Shown here: in pieces, positions 1-7,220 of the stretch | How positions within the stretch are numbered: the stretch's first letter is position 1 | Layout of the letters: the number at the start of each line of letters is the position of its first letter | Origin: Bacillota bacterium | GTDB taxonomy: Bacteria; Bacillota; DSM-12270; Thermacetogeniales; Thermacetogeniaceae | NCBI GenBank assembly: GCA_030627585.1 | Contig: DAOURU010000016.1 | Location: forward strand, 1-10,856 | Direction of reading: 5' to 3' | Length of the DNA: 10,856 nt | Program-made: the position numbers and the translations under genes | The notes under the pieces: model-generated | What the model was told of the DNA's origin: nothing | Databases searched by the model: none | The model's input: only the letters and a program-made list of their open reading frames with translations

Positions 1-223
1 CTTCGACGATTGTACTGATCCGGCGGGGAAACCCGTAATAAGCCGAGTTTGCCAGCCGGAGCACTTTTGCCGTAAGCGCCTGGTCCTGGCAGATAACTTC
101 GTTCAACTCTTTGACAGTTGAGTCGGAATCATTTGTAAGTTTCAAAACCTGGCTTGCAACTTGGGGTAAAGCAGGCAGGTCACTAACGCGCCGCGCAATT
201 TCATCAGAAGAAACTTTCACCAT
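1..223 (-). CDS. HDOD-domain protein, N-terminal 74 residues (partial)
   Basis: This gene runs off the left edge, so only its first 74 or so residues are visible. They match the start of an HDOD (HD-related output) domain: a leucine/proline-rich LPALPQV segment at residues 16-22, an acidic helix, then DQALTAKVLRLANSA at 47-61 followed by YYG and FPRRIS. HDOD domains resemble HD phosphohydrolases but usually lack the metal ligands, and they occur in bacterial signalling proteins, often fused to EAL, GGDEF or receiver modules. What follows the domain here cannot be seen. The ATG at 221-223 follows a G-rich Shine-Dalgarno stretch (GGGGGGTGG), which lies very close to it; the next codon is GTG and could serve instead. 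The gene is on the same strand as the 149-residue gene upstream, about 100 bp away. Confidence 0.85.
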   Translation of the reverse strand, partial: MVKVSSDEIARRVSDLPALPQVASQVLKLTNDSDSTVKELNEVICQDQALTAKVLRLANSAYYGFPRRISTIVE

Positions 224-258
224 GCCACCCCCCGGAAATGTTTTGGAGCAACTTTAAA

Positions 259-285
259 AAGCGCCTCTAAGTAATTGCGGCTTCC
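259..285 (-). terminator. Possible weak terminator after the 149-residue gene
   Basis: Read on the minus strand, AAGC(C)GC can pair with GCGCTT, with one bulged C and a loop of about 12 bases, and five T residues follow. The stem is short and imperfect. It would separate the 149-residue gene from the HDOD gene, but the two could also be co-transcribed. Confidence 0.3.
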
Positions 286-300
286 AGATTGCACTCCTTA

Positions 301-320
301 ATTCGAAATAATTCGAAATA
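301..320. repeat. Tandem 10-bp repeat, two copies with TTCGAA palindromes
   Basis: ATTCGAAATA occurs twice back to back and ends exactly at the stop codon of the 149-residue gene. Each copy contains the palindrome TTCGAA (302-307 and 312-317). The palindromes are 10 bp apart, about one helical turn. It lies upstream of the HDOD gene, so it could be a protein-binding site for that gene, or chance AT-rich sequence. Confidence 0.5.
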
Positions 321-770
321 TTACTTTGAAGCCAACCTTTTTTCCAGATAAAACCGGTAATTTCGCAGTTCTTCGTTCATTTTATAGATAATGCGCTCTA
401 CTTCGTGTCTATCCAAAGTAAGCTCAGAGGGATGAAGAACCTCTATCTTTCGAAATTCATCCCTCAAAAGAAAAGGCAGGATATCTTCGATGGTATCCGC
501 TTCCACAATAAACTCAATGGGTGCATAAGCAACATCCCGGCCCAAACCATCGTCCCTAATGGTGTAAATTTCACCATTTGTATCAACCTCTAAAATCCGA
601 ACGCCCTGAATAGGGATATTGCGCAATAAAATCGCCTTTTGCTCCCTGATTTCTTCGGCAACTTGTTCTCCTTCTTTCCCTCTCCAAAAAACGCGCCCGG
701 CTTTCCCTTCCCCCCGGTAATCAAACCGGATCTTTAAACGCAGTTTCTGGTGATTTGTTTTCTCGATCAT
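321..770 (-). CDS. Unrecognised 149-residue cytoplasmic protein
   Basis: I do not recognise this family. The protein is highly charged and has no signal peptide or membrane segment. The first two thirds alternate hydrophobic and charged residues in a way that suggests beta strands (KLRLKIRFDYRG near the start, then VRILEVDTNGEIYTI). The last 30 residues look like one long charged helix. The start is supported by a GGAG about 9 nt before the ATG at 768-770, and by a good promoter about 110 bp further upstream (883-911). It therefore appears to be transcribed on its own or with the HDOD gene, not only by read-through from the transporter operon. The HDOD neighbour hints at a signalling context, but that is guilt by association only. 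Confidence 0.75.
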   Translation of the reverse strand: MIEKTNHQKLRLKIRFDYRGEGKAGRVFWRGKEGEQVAEEIREQKAILLRNIPIQGVRILEVDTNGEIYTIRDDGLGRDVAYAPIEFIVEADTIEDILPFLLRDEFRKIEVLHPSELTLDRHEVERIIYKMNEELRNYRFYLEKRLASK

Positions 771-882
771 CTATGAACTCTCCAACCTCCCCTAAAAAAT
801 CACTCCAACCCTCAAGTAGACCTTTGAACAAAAACCTTTGAGTAATTTTCGCTCTTCCCTGAAAAAAATCCTCTTCTTAACC

Positions 883-911
883 TTTATAACTCAATTCATC
901 CTAATACTCAA
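883..911 (-). promoter_or_regulatory. Sigma-A-type promoter for the 149-residue gene
   Basis: On the minus strand TTGAGT (906-911) is followed after exactly 17 bp by TATAAA (883-888). These match the vegetative consensus hexamers at 4 of 6 and 5 of 6 positions. Transcription would start near 876, giving a leader of about 105 nt. The leader contains two copies of TCAAAGGT and the arms CTCAA and TTGAG, which could form a weak stem. The promoter begins just past the btuD stop codon, as expected at an operon boundary. Confidence 0.6.
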
Positions 912-929
912 TGCCGCGGCGGCTCGGAA

Positions 930-946
930 TCCCTTTTTCAAAGGGA
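930..946 (-). repeat. Perfect 7-bp hairpin at the btuD stop codon
   Basis: TCCCTTT and AAAGGGA form a perfect inverted repeat with a 3-base loop, and the btuD stop codon (938-940) lies in it. No T-run follows on either strand, so it is not a standard intrinsic terminator. It could protect the mRNA 3' end or stall polymerase. Confidence 0.5.
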
Positions 947-2224
947 AACATTATTCTTCTCCTTTCCCAGCCCGTGAATCGCTTGAAGAACGGCTTGCTG
1001 ATCAGGCAGACAAGCTAAACCCCGTTCCCGCAGGGATGCAACCAGGCGAACCGCTCTTCCCTCTGTATAATCTCTTTCCGGCAAGTGTTCAGGGTCTACC
1101 AAATAACAACGTTTTTGGGCAGCAAGGAGGGGCGCGAGGATTTCCAGGTTGGGAAGATTGCCGTGGCCAAAAGGAATTTCAAGCAGGAAAACTGCATCTG
1201 CATCGCGCGCCAGCTTTAAATTTGCCCCGTATGCTTCGCGTCCAATTGGAGAAAAAGGCTTCTCCTCAGCAAGAGCTAATCCAAGAGCTTGAGCAACCTC
1301 CCAATCGGTATCCTTTATATTCAAAACTCCTGCCGTAACCCGGCACCCCATCCTCGTTAACTGCCCCATTAAAGGCGCCCCAACTCCCCCGCCGCAAATA
1401 AGATGAACGCGCAGTCGAGAAGGAGAGAATTCGCTGTCGCCAAACCGGGGTAAAAGTACAACCTGGGGTTTGCCTGTTAAAGGGTGTTTAATAACCAGGA
1501 CATCAGTCCGGTAAACAGTCCTGATTTTGTCCGTTGTGAGAACACTTTCAGGAGATCCGGCCGCAAAAATTTTTCCTTCCTGCAAAAGAATCATTTGATC
1601 GCTGAATTGGGCTGCAAGATTAAGATCGTGAAATACAGCCAGCACTGTCAATCCCTGACTTGTGTTAAGGTTCTTAAGGACGCCGAGGATCTCCAGCTGG
1701 GCAGTCAAATCAAGGTGCGTAGTCGGCTCATCCAACAAAATTACTTCCGGTTCTTGAGCAAGCGCCCGCGCCAGAATTACCCGCTGGCGTTCACCTCCGC
1801 TGATTTCAAGAATACTGCGGTCCCTTAAATGCCAGCAGTTGGCCGCTTCCATTGCCTCTCTGACGAGCGCAAAATCCCGCTTGCTTTCCCGGGCAAATCT
1901 CCCCAAATGTGGGTGGCGTCCCATCATGACCACCTCGTAAACGGAAAAGGGGAAGCCGACGGTTGCTTGCTGGGGAACAACTGAAACCTTTTGAGCAAAG
2001 CTGCGCCTGGAAATTGTATCTAATTCTTTTCCATTAAAAAGAACTACTCCGCGCCTTGGTTTTAAAGTATGCGCAAGGATTTTCAGGAGGGTAGATTTCC
2101 CAGCGGCATTTGGCCCGATCAACCCGAGAAAAGCACCGCGCGGTACGACCAGGCTCACCCCTTGGAGAGCAGGATGCGCCCCGTAGCGACACTCTATATC
2201 ATGGACTTTGAGAAGTGCTTCCAT
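938..2224 (-). CDS. btuD: Cobalamin/Fe-chelate ABC transporter ATPase with C-terminal extension
   Basis: This is the ATP-hydrolysing subunit of a BtuCDF/FecBCDE-type importer, acting on the cytoplasmic face of the membrane. The ABC domain fills residues 1-255: Walker A GPNAAGKST at 37-45, Q-loop glutamine near 85, signature ISGGE at 141-145 (the usual leucine is isoleucine), Walker B with catalytic E166, D-loop HLD at 170-172 and switch H199. Plain members of this family have about 255-270 residues; this one has 428. The extra part, about 270-428, starts with LICGGGVGAP (275-284), followed by alternating hydrophobic strands and helices typical of a Rossmann-like alpha/beta fold. I cannot name that domain. 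From memory, the B. subtilis cobalamin ATPase YvrA is also about 440 residues long. A GGGGAG 8 nt before the ATG supports the start. It is the last gene of btuFCD, 66 bp after btuC. Confidence 0.88.
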   Translation of the reverse strand: MEALLKVHDIECRYGAHPALQGVSLVVPRGAFLGLIGPNAAGKSTLLKILAHTLKPRRGVVLFNGKELDTISRRSFAQKVSVVPQQATVGFPFSVYEVVMMGRHPHLGRFARESKRDFALVREAMEAANCWHLRDRSILEISGGERQRVILARALAQEPEVILLDEPTTHLDLTAQLEILGVLKNLNTSQGLTVLAVFHDLNLAAQFSDQMILLQEGKIFAAGSPESVLTTDKIRTVYRTDVLVIKHPLTGKPQVVLLPRFGDSEFSPSRLRVHLICGGGVGAPLMGQLTRMGCRVTAGVLNIKDTDWEVAQALGLALAEEKPFSPIGREAYGANLKLARDADAVFLLEIPFGHGNLPNLEILAPLLAAQKRCYLVDPEHLPERDYTEGRAVRLVASLRERGLACLPDQQAVLQAIHGLGKEKNNVSL

Positions 2225-2290
2225 CTTAGAATCTCCCCAATAGCATTCAACTAGGAAATAACTCCAATTTAAATTTAAAAGGCCTGTTAT

Positions 2291-3343
2291 CTAAAAGCCC
2301 TGGCGCTTCCGGGTCCGCAAAAGGTAAACAAAAAAAGGGGCGCCTAAAAAAGCAGTAATTACCCCCACCGGAAGTTCGACAGGTGCCAGGATTGTCCGGG
2401 CTACAGTATCTGCCCAAATTAAAAAAATACCTCCTCCTACAGCAGAAACAGGAATCAGAATGCGGTGGTCGGGCCCCAGCAGAAGCCGCACCAGATGCGG
2501 GATAATCAACCCCACAAAACCAATCGTCCCCACCAGGGCAACAGCAATACCTGTAAGCAGAGTGGCCAGTAAGAGCAAAATTCGCTTGGTTTTTTCTACA
2601 GCTACCCCCAGTTGTCCTGCTGTTTCCTCGCCAAAAGTCATGATATTTAATTCCCGCCCCAAAAAACACATGGTAACGATGCCCCCAGCCAAGTAAGGCA
2701 AGGTATAGATAAAATATTCACTCCCCCGCAGCGCAAGATTTCCCATTAACCAATAAATGATCTGGTGCAGATTTTCCCCCGCAACGGTGAGCAAATAAGA
2801 TAGAATTGCGGACATAAAAGAGCTCATAATGACGCCAGCAAGGATGAGGGTTTCTACCGCAAGGTATCCGTCGATTTGCGCCAAACGGTAAACTAAAAGT
2901 CCTGTACCCAAGGCCCCAAGAAAAGCGGCTGCGGGAAGACTCACTGTTTGGAAGGGGCTGTTCCGAAGGATAATTAAAATTAACGCCGCACCTACCGCCG
3001 CTCCGGACGAAACCCCAATCGTATAGGGATCGGCTAAAGGGTTGCGCAAAAGCCCCTGGAGGGCGGCCCCGGCTGTAGATAAAGCAGCGCCTACAAAAAA
3101 AGCAAGGATAACGCGCGGGAGCCGGATTTGAGTAATGATTACATTGACCGCAGGATCCGGTTCGGTCTTGATGAAATCCGCGCCTCCGGGTATGTGAGAA
3201 AGCAGTACTTTCAACGCTGTCATAGGAGTGATGTCAGCGCTTCCCAGCGTGAGGCCGAAGGCAACAGAAAAAATCAGCAACAAAAAGAGCACAAAGAGCC
3301 AGCAGAGCAGCCGACGCAGCCAGCTAGATCCGGACATGATCAT
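2291..3343 (-). CDS. btuC: FecCD-family permease of the cobalamin-type ABC importer
   Basis: This is the membrane channel subunit of the importer. Two copies would pair with two BtuD ATPases to move the chelate inward from the BtuF binding protein. The protein is 350 residues, normal for the family, and very hydrophobic, with about ten membrane segments. Family landmarks are RLPR at 74-77, NPLADPYTIGVSSGA at 101-115 and GTIGFVGLIIPHLVR at 272-286, the cytoplasmic region that contacts the ATPase. The ATG overlaps the btuF stop in an ATGA arrangement, so the two are translationally coupled. A second ATG two codons later could also be used. Nothing looks broken. Substrate is inferred from BtuF and could be cobalamin, cobinamide, heme or a siderophore. 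Confidence 0.93.
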   Translation of the reverse strand: MIMSGSSWLRRLLCWLFVLFLLLIFSVAFGLTLGSADITPMTALKVLLSHIPGGADFIKTEPDPAVNVIITQIRLPRVILAFFVGAALSTAGAALQGLLRNPLADPYTIGVSSGAAVGAALILIILRNSPFQTVSLPAAAFLGALGTGLLVYRLAQIDGYLAVETLILAGVIMSSFMSAILSYLLTVAGENLHQIIYWLMGNLALRGSEYFIYTLPYLAGGIVTMCFLGRELNIMTFGEETAGQLGVAVEKTKRILLLLATLLTGIAVALVGTIGFVGLIIPHLVRLLLGPDHRILIPVSAVGGGIFLIWADTVARTILAPVELPVGVITAFLGAPFFVYLLRTRKRQGF

Positions 3344-4296
3344 GCATCCCGTGATTTTTCCGGGAAGATTTCAGGATAAAGCGCCCGCGCAATTGCTTCC
3401 ACAGCATCGGCTGAGCGGGGGCCCGGCCGGTTGATTAAATTTGGATCAAGCTGGTAAATAATGCGGTTGTTCCGGACGGCTTTGATTTCCTCCCACCCGG
3501 GACGCTTCTTAATAATCTGCTGAACATTTATATAATAACTATCCGGCGCCAGAATGACATCAGGGTTCTTTTGCACTACCGTCTCGCTGCTGTACATTTG
3601 ATATCCCTGGATGTCTCCCGCAACATTTATACCTCCTGCCAGTTCTACAATTTCATCAATAAAGGTTTGGCTCCCGGCTGTAAAGAGGGGGTCATCTCCA
3701 ACTTCAACAAAAACCTTAAGCCGCTGCGAAGCAGGCAGCCCTGCCAGTTTGCTCTGAATGTTATCAATTTTAGTTTTCATCTCCTGCACGATATCTTTTC
3801 CCCGATTTTCAGTGCCGGTCACCTGAGCAATCATTGAGATCGACCGGTAAATACCCTCTATGCTTTCGGGCTCGACGCACAACACGGGAATTTTTAACTT
3901 TCGCAACTTGTTCACGGCTTCTTTGTTGAGGGTCCACTTGGTCACGACTAAATCGGGTTTTAAAGCTACAATTTGTTCTATATTTGCCTGGAGATCTCCT
4001 ACTTTTGTTTTTTGCTTCGCTTCTGGAGGATAATCGCAGTATGATGTAACACCGACAATCCGGTCCTCTAATCCCAACGCAAATAGGATTTCCGTATTGC
4101 TCGGCGCAAGAGAAACAATCCGCCTGGGGAAATCAGAGAATTTCAAAACAGCACCTGAATCGTCCCTCACAGTAATAAGAGCATGAGGGACATTGACTTC
4201 TCCTTTTTCTTTGGGAGGGTTACAACCGCTTAAGGCGAAAACGCTAAAAACAATAGTTAAACCAAGCAAGAGAGTAAACCGCCTCGAACCGCGCAT
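3340..4296 (-). CDS. btuF: Cobalamin-type substrate-binding lipoprotein
   Basis: This extracytoplasmic lipoprotein captures the substrate and delivers it to BtuCD. Residues 1-25 form a lipoprotein signal: basic start, hydrophobic core, and lipobox L22-S23-G24 before C25, which would be lipidated. The rest is a Peripla_BP_2/TroA-like fold. It shows RRIVSLAPSNTEILFALG, GVTSYCDYPPEA and the IVALKPDLVV strand, and the glycine-rich VELAGGINVAG in the second lobe. The SYCDYPPEA stretch resembles BtuF-type cobalamin binders more than siderophore binders, but this does not prove the substrate. The length, 318 residues, is normal. A GAGGAGG (4306-4312) lies 9 nt before the ATG. It is first in the btuFCD operon. 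The leader of about 98 bp to rluB is too short for a complete cobalamin riboswitch. Confidence 0.92.
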   Translation of the reverse strand: MRGSRRFTLLLGLTIVFSVFALSGCNPPKEKGEVNVPHALITVRDDSGAVLKFSDFPRRIVSLAPSNTEILFALGLEDRIVGVTSYCDYPPEAKQKTKVGDLQANIEQIVALKPDLVVTKWTLNKEAVNKLRKLKIPVLCVEPESIEGIYRSISMIAQVTGTENRGKDIVQEMKTKIDNIQSKLAGLPASQRLKVFVEVGDDPLFTAGSQTFIDEIVELAGGINVAGDIQGYQMYSSETVVQKNPDVILAPDSYYINVQQIIKKRPGWEEIKAVRNNRIIYQLDPNLINRPGPRSADAVEAIARALYPEIFPEKSRDA

Positions 4297-4316
4297 TTTT
4301 GATAACCTCCTCTGGT

Positions 4317-4337
4317 TTCAATTAGCGATTAATTCAA
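4317..4337. promoter_or_regulatory. AT-rich inverted repeat before btuF, possible operator
   Basis: TTCAATTA and TAATTCAA form 8-base arms with one mismatch around a 5-base centre (GCGAT). The repeat ends 4 bp upstream of the btuF Shine-Dalgarno sequence. A repressor site for the importer operon is possible. It does not match the Fur box I know, and I could not identify a convincing promoter next to it. Confidence 0.35.
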
Positions 4338-4395
4338 TGAAAACTGAAAACTGGAAACATCATGGGCGTTATTTCTAATTCTACTTGTACGGAGG

Positions 4396-5142
4396 TTAAT
4401 CCTGCCTCGGTGCGCCGCTCAAGGCAAGCTTTTTTAAACGAAGCACTTCCTCTGTTGTAAGCAAACGGTACTGCCCCGGCCGGAGCCCTTTCAGGGCAAG
4501 AAAAGCCAGTTTGGTGCGTTTAAGTTCCATAACAGGATGACCAATAAACTCGCACATCTTCCGGACCTGTCGCTTCTTTCCTTCCCGCAAGCTGATTTCT
4601 AACAGCGCCTGATTTCCAAACTGCTTCAGCAGCCTGACGCGCGCGGGAGCTGTTTTGCCTTCAGGCAGAAGGACTCCCCGCTTTAACTGCTCTAAAGCAG
4701 CCGGGGCAGGTCTTCCTTTTACAAGAGCCTGGTAGGTTTTCCAGATTCCGTACTTGGGATGTGTTAAAAGATGCGCGAGCTCACCGTCATTTGTCAAAAG
4801 GATTAAGCCGCTTGTATGGAAATCAAGTCTTCCGACAGGAAAAAGACGCACCCCAGGAAAGGGAACAAGGTCTGTTACCTTTGGCCTTCCCTGGGGATCA
4901 TTCACTGTAGATACATAACCTTTGGGTTTATAAAGAAGCAGAGACAGATGTCTTTTAGGAAAAGTGATTCTTTTTCCGTCTCCATAAATAGCAGCCCGCG
5001 CCGGGTCCACTTTCATCCCAACTGTCGCGACTTTTCCATCAACCTGAACTCTTCCAGCCCGAATCAATTCTTCACAGGTACGCCGGGCCGCAACCCCTGC
5101 TCGTGCCAGTACTTTCTGAAGTCGTTCCCGGGGGATCTTCAA
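4396..5142 (-). CDS. rluB: RluB-family 23S rRNA pseudouridine synthase
   Basis: The enzyme isomerises a uridine to pseudouridine in 23S rRNA (RluB modifies helix 80 near position 2605 in E. coli; the close paralogs RluE/RluF have other targets). An N-terminal S4 RNA-binding domain covers about residues 5-60 (RLQKVLARAGVAARR, then GRVQVDG). The catalytic domain follows, with YKPKGYVST at 71-79 and the active-site motif GRLDFHTSGL at 104-113, where D107 is the nucleophile. The conserved REGKKRQVRKM lies in the C-terminal third. The length, 248 residues, is typical. The start is TTG at 5140-5142 directly after AAGGAGGGCGG, and an in-frame stop lies just upstream, so no earlier start exists. It lies 16 bp after the chemoreceptor-like gene and is probably co-transcribed with it. 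Confidence 0.93.
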   Translation of the reverse strand: MKIPRERLQKVLARAGVAARRTCEELIRAGRVQVDGKVATVGMKVDPARAAIYGDGKRITFPKRHLSLLLYKPKGYVSTVNDPQGRPKVTDLVPFPGVRLFPVGRLDFHTSGLILLTNDGELAHLLTHPKYGIWKTYQALVKGRPAPAALEQLKRGVLLPEGKTAPARVRLLKQFGNQALLEISLREGKKRQVRKMCEFIGHPVMELKRTKLAFLALKGLRPGQYRLLTTEEVLRLKKLALSGAPRQD

Positions 5143-5158
5143 CCGCCCTCCTTAAAAT

Positions 5159-6016
5159 TTAACTGAGAGCTGCCAGCCGCTGCGCCAACTCCTTAAGGTT
5201 ATCCACCAATCTTGCCAGTTGCTCAATGGTTGCTGCAACTTGTTCGGTTGCCGCAGCCTGGCGCTCGCTTACTCCTGCCGTTTCTTCAATCCCCATTATT
5301 ATTTCACCGACAGATTTTTCTATATTAAGCAGAATGGAACTGATCTCTTCGGCGGATACACCGCAGTCCTCCGCAAGCTTGCGCACCTCATCGGCAACAA
5401 CAGCAAAACCGCGCCCGTGCTCTCCCGCACGGGCCGCTTCAATGGCAGCGTTCAGTCCCAGGAGTTTCGTTTGGGTAGCAACTTTTTTAATAAAATTAAG
5501 CACCTCTCCGGTATCCTGGACGTGACGTTTCGCGGTATCGGCAATTGCGCCCAAGTTGTGCCCCTGAGCAGCGAGATTTTCGGCTTCTGCCGATAACTCC
5601 TGGGCAGTTGCTGCCAACTGCTTGACACTTTTGTTCAGCTCATCCGCCATTGCAGCCAGATTCTGGGCTTGGGCATGGAGTTCTTTAATCATATCCTCCT
5701 TCGCATCAACCATCGTCATCATTAAACGCGCCACATGGGCATCGACGATAGTTGTTTCTTCCCTCTTGTTGCTATACAAAAGCTCCTGTACTTTGGGATT
5801 TCCCGTTGCCTCGATCACAATTTCCAAACGCGGCTGCCGGAGAAGCTCCAGGCTGTCCTGAAAGGTTCTTACTCCGAGTTCCCGCGCCAGTTTGATTCCC
5901 GGCGCATTTTCATTTAAATCGGCAATCCCGACCACCTTTACATCCGGGAGCCCGTGGGTGGCCCGGAGAACTGCGCTTCCGCCTTTACCCGCCCCAACAA
6001 TTCCGAGATGAATCAT
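5159..6016 (-). CDS. Soluble chemoreceptor-like protein with N-terminal NAD-binding Rossmann domain
   Basis: This 285-residue protein joins two modules and has no membrane segment. Residues 1 to about 104 are a Rossmann fold: a first strand into GAGKGG (8-13), an acidic D33 at the end of the second strand (usual for NAD rather than NADP), and IVIEATGNP (66-74), as in the N-terminal domains of dehydrogenases. No dehydrogenase catalytic domain follows. Residues 105-285 are a helical coiled coil of the methyl-accepting chemotaxis type. The highly conserved tip lies at about 181-216 ([20 protein letters not shown], then [12 protein letters not shown]), the part that contacts CheA and CheW. I infer a cytoplasmic receptor that senses NAD(H) or a related ligand. 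Each helical arm is short. AGGAGGGGG before the ATG supports the start. It sits between spmB (68 bp upstream) and rluB (16 bp downstream). Confidence 0.9.
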   Translation of the reverse strand: MIHLGIVGAGKGGSAVLRATHGLPDVKVVGIADLNENAPGIKLARELGVRTFQDSLELLRQPRLEIVIEATGNPKVQELLYSNKREETTIVDAHVARLMMTMVDAKEDMIKELHAQAQNLAAMADELNKSVKQLAATAQELSAEAENLAAQGHNLGAIADTAKRHVQDTGEVLNFIKKVATQTKLLGLNAAIEAARAGEHGRGFAVVADEVRKLAEDCGVSAEEISSILLNIEKSVGEIIMGIEETAGVSERQAAATEQVAATIEQLARLVDNLKELAQRLAALS

Positions 6017-6084
6017 TTTTCCCCCTCCTGCTAGAACAATTCGCCATTATTCCCCTTTTTCCTTCTCGATCCTGCGGGTAAATT

Positions 6085-6621
6085 CTAACCAAATAAACGG
6101 TTGCAGATAAAAAGAGAGGTCAGCAGTCCTGTTAAATCAGCAAGCAGGCCCAGGAATATTGCATGGCGATACCGTTTAATCCCTGCGGATCCAAAATAAA
6201 TTGTTAGCACAAAAAAGGTGGTGTCTGTGCTCCCCTGCATAACAGAAGCAAGCCTCCCGATCAAGGAGTCGGGACCGTAGGTTTTAATCAATTCGGTAGC
6301 AATACCCAAGGCGCTGCTCCCGGACAAAGGCCGCATTAATGCAAGGGGGAGCACCTCTGCAGGCGCTCCCAGAAGCTCAAGAACCGGAGCAAGGATTTGT
6401 GCCAGGAGCCCCATCGCTCCCGATGCCCGGAATACTTTAATTGCTACGAACATTGCAACCAGATACGGGATAATGCGAACTGCTGTTTGAAACCCTTCAG
6501 ATGCCCCCTGGATAAAAGCCTCATAAACCGGGACACGGCGGATCGATCCTAAAAAAAGGAAGATAAAAAAAAGGGCAGGTATCGCCCAGCGGGAGACCTG
6601 GTTCAAAATTGACTCTAGCAC
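6085..6621 (-). CDS. spmB: Spore maturation protein B
   Basis: SpmB is a membrane protein that, together with SpmA, is needed for full dehydration of the spore core in Bacillus. Its molecular activity is unresolved. The protein has 178 residues, the usual length, and several membrane segments. The conserved nucleoside-transporter-gate-like core is visible: IPYLVAMFVAIKVFRASG at 51-68, MRPLSGSSALGI at 96-107, and GSTDTTFFVLTIYFGSAG at 130-147. The start is GTG at 6619-6621 and overlaps the spmA stop by 7 bases, indicating translational coupling. I see nothing abnormal. Confidence 0.94.
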   Translation of the reverse strand: MLESILNQVSRWAIPALFFIFLFLGSIRRVPVYEAFIQGASEGFQTAVRIIPYLVAMFVAIKVFRASGAMGLLAQILAPVLELLGAPAEVLPLALMRPLSGSSALGIATELIKTYGPDSLIGRLASVMQGSTDTTFFVLTIYFGSAGIKRYRHAIFLGLLADLTGLLTSLFICNRLFG

Positions 6622-7220
6622 TTTCTATACCTCCGGTACTTCGGTCGCAAAAAAGTACGCCAAAAATAGTCAACCGCAAGGACAAAAACCATTGAGAATC
6701 CTGTCGCAAAAATAGTGGGGCCCACAATTTCTGTAGGATTGTGCGAGCCTGCGGCAACTCGAACCCCGATTATGGTTGCGGGTATCAAAGTAACGCACGA
6801 CGTATTGGTTGCTAAAAAGGTGCACATGGCATCAGAAGCGGTATCGGGACGGGGATTAAGTTTTTGCAGTTCTTCCATAGCTTTTAACCCAAAGGGGGTT
6901 GCGGCATTTCCCAAACCGAGAATATTGGCGCTGATATTCATAATTATAGCACCTAAAGCAGGATGATGAGAGGGCACCTCGGGAAAGAGAAGGACGGTCA
7001 GGGGGCGCAGCAGACGAGCAAGCAGCCGGATCAGGCCGGCCTGTTTCGCGACTTCTAACATCCCCAGCCAAAGTGACATGAGTCCAATGAGATCCAAACA
7101 AACTTTTACCCCTTCGTCTGCTCCGCTGAAGAGCGTCTCCGTCACCAGCTCAATTTTTCCATTGAAAGCCGCAACCACAATCCCGCCCAAAAGCAAGAAA
7201 AGCCAGATCAGGTTGAGCAT
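6615..7220 (-). CDS. spmA: Spore maturation protein A
   Basis: SpmA is the partner of SpmB in spore-core dehydration and is an integral membrane protein of 201 residues, the normal size. It opens with a hydrophobic segment (WLFLLLGGIVVAAFNG). The family core is NISANILGLGNAATPFGLKA at 95-114, which contains the Asn/Pro pattern of gate domains, followed by FLATNTSCVTLIPATIIG. The ATG is preceded by GGAGGAGGG, a strong ribosome-binding site. In Bacillus, dacB precedes spmA; here a 320-bp spacer lies upstream instead, and ytfJ is the next gene. Confidence 0.94.
   Translation of the reverse strand: MLNLIWLFLLLGGIVVAAFNGKIELVTETLFSGADEGVKVCLDLIGLMSLWLGMLEVAKQAGLIRLLARLLRPLTVLLFPEVPSHHPALGAIIMNISANILGLGNAATPFGLKAMEELQKLNPRPDTASDAMCTFLATNTSCVTLIPATIIGVRVAAGSHNPTEIVGPTIFATGFSMVFVLAVDYFWRTFLRPKYRRYRKC

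Noticed and set aside
838..1338. Plus-strand reading frame of 166 codons with a signal-peptide-like start
   Set aside because: It lies opposite the C-terminal domain of the transporter ATPase, starts with TTG without a ribosome-binding site, and its hydrophobic start comes from AT-rich spacer sequence. The minus-strand protein is the coherent one.
2247..2669. Minus-strand frame of 140 codons inside btuC
   Set aside because: Its translation is rich in Cys, Gly and Arg without a pattern, and it is an out-of-frame reading of the intact permease gene.
4343..4359. Repeated GAAAACT units (GAAAACTGAAAACTGGAAAC) in the btuF leader
   Set aside because: Only about two imperfect short units are present. 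There is no array structure, so it is not a CRISPR or a clear repeat element.
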